Part shown: positions 1 through 5,540 of the stretch, piece by piece | How positions within the stretch are numbered: the stretch's first letter is position 1 | Layout of the letters: every line of letters begins with the position of its first letter | Origin: Coprothermobacterota bacterium | GTDB lineage: Bacteria > Caldisericota > JANLFM01 | Direction: 5' to 3' | NCBI GenBank assembly: GCA_026389415.1 | Contig: JAPLHX010000132.1 | Location: 1-9,312 of the forward strand | DNA: 9,312 nucleotides | Program-made: the position numbers and the translations under genes | Notes under the pieces: model-generated | The model's input: only the letters and a program-made list of their open reading frames with translations | The model's database searches: none | Told to the model about the DNA's origin: nothing

Positions 1-1
1 C

Positions 2-340
2 GAGTTCATCACCTGCAAGCGCGACAGCGGCCGGCTCAACAACTTCAACATCTCCGTCCTGGCCACGGACAAGTTCATGGACGCGCTCGAAAAGGACGAG
101 GAGTACGACCTCTACAACCCGCGCTCCAAGCGCTCGGAGAAGCGCTACTCGGCGCGCAAGGTGTTCGAGCTCATAGTCGACTCGGCCTGGCGCAACGGCG
201 AGCCCGGCGTCATATTCATCGACCGGATGAACGAGAAGAACCCGACGCCGGCGCTGGGGCAGATAGAGAGCACAAATCCATGCGTGGCCGGGGACACGCT
301 AGTATACACCGGAAACGGCCTGGCTCCAGCGGAGACGCTG
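2..340 (+). CDS. nrdJ: Adenosylcobalamin-dependent (class II) ribonucleotide reductase, internal fragment with intein start
   Basis: The frame is open from base 2 and has no start in the window, so this is the middle of a gene. The product would reduce ribonucleotides to deoxyribonucleotides using a B12-derived radical. Visible family signatures are CKRDSGRLNNFNIS, followed by a typical stretch ending in GEPGVIFIDRMN and then GQIESTNPC. In NrdJ proteins the last block normally reads NPCGE and carries the thiyl-radical cysteine. Here the cysteine codon (281-283) is followed by an intein-like sequence instead of Gly-Glu. The retained fragment is about 113 residues of a protein usually well over 700. 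Family similarity is lost after about base 340, where an oppositely oriented polymerase gene starts. Isoleucine is encoded by ATA in three of six cases, unlike the rest of the window. Assignment to NrdJ is firm from the motifs; whether this piece belongs to the same genome is doubtful. Confidence 0.88.
281..340 (+). other. N-terminal splicing block of an intein inserted in NrdJ
   Basis: Directly after the STNP codons of nrdJ the frame reads CVAGDTLVYTGNGLAPAE. This fits the intein block A pattern: a nucleophilic Cys1, a small residue, then GDT, a hydrophobic strand, and a Gly-x-x-Pro-x-x-Glu turn. RNR genes are well-known intein hosts, and insertion at the catalytic NPC motif is a recurrent site. 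Only about 20 residues remain before the sequence changes identity, so blocks B, F and G, any homing endonuclease and the C-terminal His-Asn/Cys junction are not in the window. The frame remains open to a stop at 425-427, but those residues lie over the polymerase gene and are probably meaningless. Confidence comes from block A plus its exact placement next to NPC. Confidence 0.8.
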
Positions 341-1395
341 GCGGCCGAACCGCGGCCGAACACGGCGATGCTGCGGCGTTTGGCTTCCTCCACCAGGTCG
401 AAGACCAGCAAAAAGTACCCGGCGTAGCCGAGCCGCTCGATCCAACCCAGCTCGAACTCCAGTCGTTCCCCGGCGCCGACGTCGCTTTCCAAGTAGCGGG
501 AGGGGAATCGCTCGGCGCAGACGCGGCGCAACAAGGCGTTCTCTTGCTCGGTCGTGCGACCGGAGTGCGGCAAGCGCAGCGAGAAAGGCGGAAAGGAAAA
601 GCGCAGGCGATCCGCCAGGGCACAGGCGTTGCGTAATAGTTCGGGCTTCCAGGCGAAGTCTTGGGCCATCTCCTGCGGCGAACGCAAGTGTCGGCGAGGG
701 CAGGCTTTCTTGGCCCGATGCGGCTGTCCCAGGCGGGTGAGAGTGCGTACCGAGGACAAGATCTCGTGCAGCGGCTGGTCCTCCGGTTTCAGGTAATGCA
801 CGTCACCCCCCGCTACCAGCGGGATGTCGAGTGCTTCCGCCAGCAGCAGGAGATTGCGGCTCAAGCTGGTTTCACCCGGGTCGCCGCAGCCGTTTAGTTC
901 CAAGTGCAGGCGGTCGCCGAACGATTCCCGCAGGGACGTCGTCAACGCGCGCGCTTCCAGCCAGTGTTCAGCCAACAGATACGGCGCCAGGATACTGTCG
1001 CGGTTTCCCAGTAGCAGGTGCAATCCCTCGGCACAGGATAGAATTTGGCCGAGCGAGACCTGCGGCGGGTGCAGGGGCGGGCGGTCCAAGTGAGCGGCGT
1101 TGATCAATCGAAGCAGGTTGGCGTAACCGGTTTCGTTCTCCACCAGGAGCAGCACGCCGGCGGGGAAGAGGTCCGGTTCATCGACGTAGGCGGACAGCTC
1201 TGTTCCCAGGATCGGGCGAATGCCGAAGGAGGGCGCCAAGCGGAAGAACTCCGCCGCACGGTAGAGGGCGTTGCTGTCGGTGAGCGCCAAGGTTGTCATT
1301 TGCAGCATCCGGGCTTGAGCCAGCAGAGACTCTGGCGTGCAGGCCGAGTCCAGCAGGCTTCCGTCGGAGTGAACGTGCAAGTGCACAAAATCCAT
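340..1395 (-). pseudogene. dnaE: DNA polymerase III alpha-type subunit (DnaE or DnaE2-like), N-terminal part only
   Basis: The product begins MDFVHLHVHSDGSLLDS, the start of the PHP domain of bacterial C-family replicative polymerases. It continues with LALTDSNALYRAAEFF, GTELSAY, and LVAGGDVHYLKPEDQPLH, then enters the polymerase core with ERLGYAGYFLLVFDLV and FGRGSAAS at residues 347-353. The family next needs the SLVAYLLGIT-like segment and the catalytic aspartates of the palm, which are absent; similarity ends at residue 353 of a roughly 1000-1150 residue family. The start is supported by GAGGAG (complement of 1404-1409) eight bases upstream. The PHP metal site looks incomplete: the usual His of LTDH is Ser41 and the usual His of ELxxHG is Cys170. 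The form FGRGSAAS, without the GPGRGS proline, and the RHLRSPQEMA motif recall DnaE2/ImuC error-prone polymerases, but most of the protein is missing, so the subtype is uncertain. It is listed as broken because it stops at the nrdJ junction; it may be intact in the real genome. Confidence 0.85.
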
Positions 1396-1415
1396 TTCGG
1401 TTTCTCCTCGGCTCG

Positions 1416-1445
1416 AGGATAGCGCAAAATTGCATAATAAGTCAA
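1416..1445 (-). promoter_or_regulatory. Candidate sigma-70 promoter for the polymerase gene
   Basis: On the complementary strand TTGACT (1445-1440) is followed after 18 bases by TATCCT (1421-1416). The -35 box matches five of six consensus positions and the -10 box four of six. It would start transcription around 1409, giving a very short leader that begins at the Shine-Dalgarno GAGGAG. That closeness is a weakness; another start further up the AT-rich stretch is equally possible. Confidence 0.35.
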
Positions 1446-1489
1446 TAGGTACTGATAAATAAGAATATACAGAATAAAAATTATTTGGT

Positions 1490-1495
1490 TATAAT
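1490..1495 (+). promoter_or_regulatory. Candidate -10 box upstream of the membrane protein gene
   Basis: A perfect TATAAT lies in the AT-rich block 1431-1500 and points toward the membrane protein gene starting at 1603. The sequence 17 bases upstream (about 1467-1472, ATACAG) is a poor -35 match. A transcript from here would have a leader of about 100 bases. That leader contains a 27-codon frame (1499-1582) without a Shine-Dalgarno site, which I do not call a gene. Divergent transcription from this AT-rich block is plausible. Confidence 0.35.
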
Positions 1496-1602
1496 AAGAT
1501 GTGCATTCGCGGCAAGGACGATTCGCAGCACATTGTGCAGGGGAACGGAGATAGGAACTCCGTGGTTTACGCTGGCGAGTAAATCGAGCACAATGAGGGA
1601 CG

Positions 1603-2565
1603 ATGAAAGACGAAAGCGATCCCTCCGCCCTTTCCTGGGAGATCCGGATTCCTCTGGTCACCAATGGTTTGATGTTGCTGGACTTGACAAAGGTTCTCTT
1701 GCTGTCGTTCCTGCTGATGTTCAGCTTGTTGGCCATTGCCTTTGGAACCCAAGGGGAATGGGAGCCGCTGCTTTTCCTTCTGCCGATCTTCGGTCTGATC
1801 CTCGGCGGGATTTTTGTCCTGGGCTTGCTGATCATGCTGCTGCTTTTCGGCAATCGCTTTCACCTGCGCTTCACGCTGACGGAGGAGGGAGCGCTGATGG
1901 AGACTCTGGATCGGCGAGCCCGGATCGCAAACCGTTTGGGTGGGAGCAAAGGCTTGTTGGCTCGGTCGCAGGAAACCCAGGCCGTAGCCTGGTCCAGCGT
2001 GAACCGAATCGCGCTGCGATCCCGGTCGCGGACGATCTCGCTGTGCAATCGTTGGCGGAAGGTGATGGTGATCTACTGCACGGCGGACAATTTTGCAGCA
2101 GTGCAGCAGTTTCTTTCCTCTCGCAGGTTCCAGACGCCCGACAGCGGCCGCCGTCACGGTCGCAACCCGCTATGGAGCCGTTTGGCGCTGACGTTGTTGT
2201 TGCTGGCAAGCTGCTTGCCTTTGTTCGGACTGCCGTATCCTTTCGAACAGGATTTGCTGCTGCCCTTCCTTTTGCTTTGTTTTGCCCAGGCCACCATTTG
2301 GCTGGTTCGCTTGCTGGGTTGGGTGGTGATCGTCGCCTGCTTAGTCCAACTGGGCGCGCTACTGGTGCGTGGATTCACCTCTTACCGCTACGAATTGTTC
2401 AGCGCGGAAGGATCCTACACCGGCTTTGACTCGTTGGCGGATGGGGAAATCCTGCTGATTGGGCTGGCCTTCCTTGGGTTGGGGATCCTCTTGGCGGTCG
2501 CAGTGCAGGCGGTGAAAGGCAAGCTGCCTTCCATGCTGGAAGCGGATGAGCTGGGGCGGAACTAG
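1603..2565 (+). CDS. Predicted multi-pass membrane protein with a bPH-like soluble domain
   Basis: The 320-residue product has hydrophobic segments near residues 30-49, 55-83, 191-210, 216-230, 232-255 and 283-303, about six membrane passes. The soluble stretch between the first and second groups (about 84-172) alternates short hydrophobic strands. It includes a WSSVNRIALRSRSRTISL segment, then KVMVIYC and a final helix NFAAVQQFL. This order (strand, W-x-x-V, basic strand, strand, C-terminal helix) resembles bacterial PH-like domains found in other small membrane proteins, but this is an inference from pattern only. The first ATG at 1603 has GAGGGA only two bases upstream, which is too close for a good site, so the start could be downstream; internal ATG codons within the first transmembrane region are alternatives. 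It lies between the divergent polymerase gene and the convergent lipoprotein gene, so context says little. No catalytic motif was recognised. Confidence 0.7.
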   Translation: MKDESDPSALSWEIRIPLVTNGLMLLDLTKVLLLSFLLMFSLLAIAFGTQGEWEPLLFLLPIFGLILGGIFVLGLLIMLLLFGNRFHLRFTLTEEGALMETLDRRARIANRLGGSKGLLARSQETQAVAWSSVNRIALRSRSRTISLCNRWRKVMVIYCTADNFAAVQQFLSSRRFQTPDSGRRHGRNPLWSRLALTLLLLASCLPLFGLPYPFEQDLLLPFLLLCFAQATIWLVRLLGWVVIVACLVQLGALLVRGFTSYRYELFSAEGSYTGFDSLADGEILLIGLAFLGLGILLAVAVQAVKGKLPSMLEADELGRN

Positions 2566-2793
2566 TTTGCTTACCTCCCCCTATCGGAAATCGGATCTTG
2601 CGGTTCACTGCGCTTTCCAACGTGACCGTTCCGCCGTGCGGCCCGTGAGTTCGGAAAACCCTTAACTGCGCTGGATCAGATCTGGGTTTGCGGGGCGGAA
2701 GTCCCGGCGATAGTAGAGGATCCCGAGTTTCTGGAGCAACTCGCCGACGATGGGGTGGTCCGTTTTCGGCGTGGAAGCTGACTCGGGTACGGG
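2566..2793. other. Convergent intergenic region carrying an in-frame tail of the lipoprotein frame
   Basis: This lies between the stop of the membrane protein gene (2563-2565) and the stop of the lipoprotein gene (2794-2796). Only short stems are visible, such as AACG-TGAC-CGTT, and none is followed by a T-run, so no intrinsic terminator can be called. On the - strand the 43 codons from 2793 to 2665 continue the lipoprotein frame after its TAA and end at another TAA (2664-2662). They look protein-like and are treated as a separate finding. Nothing else was recognised. Confidence 0.5.
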
Positions 2794-3810
2794 TTAGGGC
2801 ACGGGATTGGTGGGAATAATGGTGGCGCCCAGTGCGGTTTGAATCACTGCCCAGATCAGATGAGCGTCTTGCCAGGTCGGTACCCATTGGGCCAGCCAGC
2901 TCATGGGGGGGATCCAAGCTTCCCCCTTATCGAGACCCGCCGCAGTCGGGGCTTGCCAGTTCGGCACGCCCCATTCGTTAACGGCATAGGCATCGTCGGC
3001 TTCGGCTTTGAAGACGGGGAAGGTAGCAAGTTCGGTTGATGGGGTTTGGGTGGGAACCACGGGTCCTCCGGTGGGGGAGATAGTGGGTCCGATCGTTGGG
3101 CCCACCGTGGGTCCGACGCTGGGAGTTGGGGTAGGGGTGGGGCGCGCCGCGATCATTTGCTCGGCGGTTGCTTTTCCGGTCTTGGCGTTTTCCATCTCCG
3201 GTTTCAACGCTAAAGCTTGCTGGAAGTAGCTCAGAGCCAGTTCCAGGTTCCCTTTTTGCAGCGCATCGGATCCCAGGTTGGCGAACTCCACTGCCGGTAG
3301 ATCCGTTTTCAGCAGACCTTCCGCTTGCGCCTTCAACGCTGGGTCATAGATTACTTGCAGCAGAGAAGCTTTGGCATTGGCCGGATCCATCAGCTCCAGT
3401 TGCTGCTTGCCCAGGTTCAAATAGTTTTCATCCAGACTGAATAGGATCCGTTTGTCACCCGGCAAGAGTTGCTGGGCGTCTTTTAGCTTGCTGATGGCTC
3501 CGGAGAAATTTCCAGCGACCTGCAGCGCTTGTGCTTCCCAGAATCGCCACTCCCCGGTGGCCTTTTTCAGTTTTCCCTGCAGTTCCGGACTGGTGGGAAC
3601 GATTTGCAGCAAAGTCTGCACGGCGAGGATGGCTTGTTCGTATTTTCCAGCCAGGATTAACTGATCCACCAACAGAAGGTCATCCTGGGTAATGTCTTTT
3701 TTTGCCGGTGGCAAGCTTGGCACGGGTGATGAGGCGTATTCTCCCGGTCCAGTGCAGCTTGTAAGGATCACCGCCAGCAGCAAGATTCCCAGCATGGTTT
3801 TCCGCGTCAT
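2794..3810 (-). CDS. TPR-repeat lipoprotein with Pro/Thr-rich linker
   Basis: Counting from the upstream in-frame ATG at 3811-3813, the product begins with a basic n-region (TRK), a hydrophobic stretch and the lipobox LTSC with Cys20, so it should be exported, lipidated and surface-anchored. Two ATG codons are adjacent; the second (3808-3810) is five bases from GGAGG (complement of 3816-3820) and is preferred over the first, which is only two bases away. The mature part holds helical repeats with TPR character at about residues 47-74, 88-118, 125-155 and 176-206, for example GNLELALSYFQQALALKP. A low-complexity linker (about 224-262) then precedes a tryptophan-rich C-terminal segment (263-339). 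TPR domains bind proteins, so a scaffold or envelope assembly role is likely, but no partner is evident. The TAA stop at 2794-2796 is followed in frame by 43 further sense codons, so the protein may be truncated relative to its ancestor. Confidence 0.8.
   Translation of the reverse strand: MTRKTMLGILLLAVILTSCTGPGEYASSPVPSLPPAKKDITQDDLLLVDQLILAGKYEQAILAVQTLLQIVPTSPELQGKLKKATGEWRFWEAQALQVAGNFSGAISKLKDAQQLLPGDKRILFSLDENYLNLGKQQLELMDPANAKASLLQVIYDPALKAQAEGLLKTDLPAVEFANLGSDALQKGNLELALSYFQQALALKPEMENAKTGKATAEQMIAARPTPTPTPSVGPTVGPTIGPTISPTGGPVVPTQTPSTELATFPVFKAEADDAYAVNEWGVPNWQAPTAAGLDKGEAWIPPMSWLAQWVPTWQDAHLIWAVIQTALGATIIPTNPVP
3058..3143 (-). repeat. Pro/Thr linker-coding tandem low-complexity DNA
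   Basis: Within the lipoprotein gene this stretch encodes PTPTPTPSVGPTVGPTIGPT followed by ISPTGG, a repeated Gly-Pro-Thr-hydrophobic unit. Such linkers separate surface domains in many secreted bacterial proteins. On the + strand the DNA is very G-rich, with four G-runs at 3121-3142. Unit number could vary between strains by slippage, which is an inference. Confidence 0.6.
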
Positions 3811-3839
3811 CATTTCCTCCGGTGCAATCTTGAACCTAT

Positions 3840-3845
3840 ATTATA
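3840..3845 (-). promoter_or_regulatory. -10 box of the lipoprotein gene
   Basis: The complementary strand reads TATAAT here, a perfect -10 box, with transcription expected to start about 3833. This gives a leader of about 20 bases that contains GGAGG before the ATG at 3810. The region 17 bases upstream reads ACCGCA, a poor -35 match, so the promoter may rely on the -10 box or an activator. Confidence 0.5.
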
Positions 3846-4133
3846 CTCCGATTCGTTCCATTTGCGGTGGCTGCGATCCCAATCATCTATCTTGTCACCC
3901 AAGCCGGCTCCGTTGAATCAAATAAAATGTTACCAAATTCCGCGGACCAAGGAGTCAGCCCCAAGAAAAGGGCATCCATATCCGCACCCAGACTTCAATG
4001 CTGCTGCAAAGGGCCAATCACAAGCGCAGTTCGCCACAGATTTTAAAAGGTCAACTGCGGCACTTCCCGGGTCTGGGGATTGCATTGGCAGGCACCCCTG
4101 CTCCCGCCGGTTGTAAATCCTGTCTTTCTGCGC
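3846..4133. other. Intergenic region downstream of the cysteine desulfidase-like gene
   Basis: About 290 bases separate the promoter of the lipoprotein gene from the stop codon of the desulfidase-like gene, both read on the - strand. A short stem GCAGG-GGTG-CCTGC is visible on the - strand just after the desulfidase gene (around 4090-4105) but has no T-run. A cysteine-containing 51-codon frame (complement of 3930-4085) lacks a convincing ribosome binding site. No RNA gene or repeat was recognised. Confidence 0.4.
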
Positions 4134-5426
4134 TCAGGCTCTCCCCCGCGCAGGAGTCTTGCCCTGAAGGATCTCAACCACGGTCGGATCCACCAGCCCC
4201 ATCCCCTGCAGGGAGATCTTACTCAAATTCAGGATCGACTCTTCCGCCGATCCGCCCAACACCCCGTCTTCGGCAGACAAACCATAGCCCGAAAGTGCCA
4301 TGAATGCCGACCGCATCACGGTGTCCGCCCCGCTGACGATCTTTAGGGAGCAGCCCGGTTTGGCCCCGTCACAAATGATGCCGCACAGATCACCGATCAC
4401 GTTATCGACGGCGAAGGTGATTTTTTCCATATCAATCCCGGCCTGTTGGTAGACCAGGGCGATGGCGGAGGCGATGCTGGCAGCGATTGCGCAGCCGCAA
4501 AGGACCGACAGCTCGCCGATGAAGCATTTGATGTAAGAGTTGATAGCATGGCTGATCGCGACACTTTCCTGGATCGTGGCCAGCCCGATTTTCTGGTCCA
4601 TTCCCACAAGATAGGGGACCAACACCGTGAGGATGCCCTGGTTGCCGGAGCCGCCCGAGGTCATCACCGGCTCTGCCAGTCCCCCCATTCGGGCATCCAC
4701 GGCGGAGGCGACCGCCAGCTTGACTCGGTAAAAGAGATCCTCCTGCATGATCCCCTTTTGCTGCATCTGCTGCAGTTGATATGCCGTCCGTTTGAGGGCG
4801 ATGCCTTTCTGCGAGATGGCCAGGTTCATCTCGATCCCCCGCTGCAGATAGGCACGGGTGGTCTCGTCCAGCTTGGTCACTTCCTTTAGCACGTCGGCGA
4901 CCTTCATCGTTTTCAACTGCTGATGGTAGCCCTTGGTTTTGGTACCGGCATGGGGGTGGGCGTGAAGGACCGAGACGCCGTTTTTCTCCAGGCAAGTGAT
5001 CGTGGTGTGGCCTTCCGAGACCACGCAGTGAACCCTAATGCCCCCACCTTCCGCCCGGACCTCCACCGAGAAGCCTTCCCCTGTCTCCTGACAGCGGTAG
5101 CAGAGGATCCCCTTGTCGATCAGCTCCTGGGCTTTAGCCAGAACAGCCGGAGTGACCTCCGCCAGAATCTCCAGGCGGAGGGCGGACTTGGCGATCACCG
5201 CACCCAGCGCGGCAGCAATCAGGTTTCCCTTCTGCCCGCCGCTGTTGGGGATGGTCACCGCCGCTCCGTTCTTGAAGGTCCCGGCATCCACCACCAGTTC
5301 CATCCGTTCCAGGGGTGCTTCCAACTGTTCTGCAGCGACAGCGCAGGCGTAAGCGCAGGAGATCGGCTCCGTGCAGCCCATTGCTGGAAACACCTCGTTT
5401 TGTAGAATCTCCTTGAGCAAATCCAT
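4134..5426 (-). CDS. cyuA: CyuA/UPF0597-type L-cysteine desulfidase-like enzyme (serine dehydratase alpha family)
   Basis: The 430-residue product matches the UPF0597 family (E. coli YhaM/CyuA, about 436 residues; archaeal L-cysteine desulfidase), oxygen-sensitive [4Fe-4S] enzymes that turn L-cysteine into pyruvate, ammonia and sulfide. Visible signatures are the N-terminal AMGCTEPISCAYA with Cys18, NSGGQKGNLIAAALGA, SEGHTTI, the glycine-rich MTSGGSGNQGI, then LCGCAIAAS (Cys310, Cys312) and LCGIICDGAKPGC (Cys348, Cys352, Cys359). These cysteines are those expected for cluster binding in the family, and the protein looks full length and cytoplasmic. GGAGGAG stands six bases before the ATG, an excellent site. 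The gene diverges from an exchanger-sdaA pair, with 114 bases between start codons, which suggests shared control and a shared role in serine or cysteine catabolism. Family members may differ in preference between cysteine and serine, so the substrate is inferred. Confidence 0.9.
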   Translation of the reverse strand: MDLLKEILQNEVFPAMGCTEPISCAYACAVAAEQLEAPLERMELVVDAGTFKNGAAVTIPNSGGQKGNLIAAALGAVIAKSALRLEILAEVTPAVLAKAQELIDKGILCYRCQETGEGFSVEVRAEGGGIRVHCVVSEGHTTITCLEKNGVSVLHAHPHAGTKTKGYHQQLKTMKVADVLKEVTKLDETTRAYLQRGIEMNLAISQKGIALKRTAYQLQQMQQKGIMQEDLFYRVKLAVASAVDARMGGLAEPVMTSGGSGNQGILTVLVPYLVGMDQKIGLATIQESVAISHAINSYIKCFIGELSVLCGCAIAASIASAIALVYQQAGIDMEKITFAVDNVIGDLCGIICDGAKPGCSLKIVSGADTVMRSAFMALSGYGLSAEDGVLGGSAEESILNLSKISLQGMGLVDPTVVEILQGKTPARGRA

Positions 5427-5469
5427 ATTCTGCTCCTCCTTCCGCCAGAAAATCCATTCTGCGTTCGGG

Positions 5470-5483
5470 TGATGCTATCATCA
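5470..5483. promoter_or_regulatory. Inverted repeat in the divergent cyuA/aspT control region, candidate operator
   Basis: TGATG-CTAT-CATCA is a perfect inverted repeat with 5-base arms in the 114-base divergent region. It abuts TATGAT (complement of 5480-5485), a five-of-six -10 candidate for the desulfidase-like gene, although the matching -35 region (TTTTCG) is poor. A repressor or activator site controlling both directions would sit well here. Five-base arms can occur by chance, so this is only a candidate. Confidence 0.3.
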
Positions 5484-5540
5484 TACCGATTGAGGCATTG
5501 TCCGAAAAGAAGGAAGCAATTCGGGCGGAAAGGAACCGGG

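Noticed and set aside
145..336. Continuation of the polymerase frame past residue 353
   Set aside because: The residues after GRGSAAS do not match the expected SLVAYLLGIT-like segment and lie opposite a well-conserved NrdJ sequence, so they are shadow sequence.
343..427. Continuation of the nrdJ/intein frame to a stop at 425-427
   Set aside because: It overlaps the conserved polymerase core motif on the other strand and shows no intein block, so it is likely a chance extension past the junction.
1499..1582. 27-codon frame (ending NSVVYAGE) in the leader of the membrane protein gene
   Set aside because: No Shine-Dalgarno site and too short to support; it may be chance in a leader region.
3930..4085. 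51-codon cysteine-containing frame on the - strand just after the desulfidase-like gene
   Set aside because: No convincing ribosome binding site and no recognised motif; the open length is not unusual at this GC content.
5437..5534. Imperfect inverted repeat CCTTCCGCC ... GGCGGAAAGG around the divergent region
   Set aside because: The two arms are largely the Shine-Dalgarno regions of the two divergent genes, which explains the similarity without an operator.
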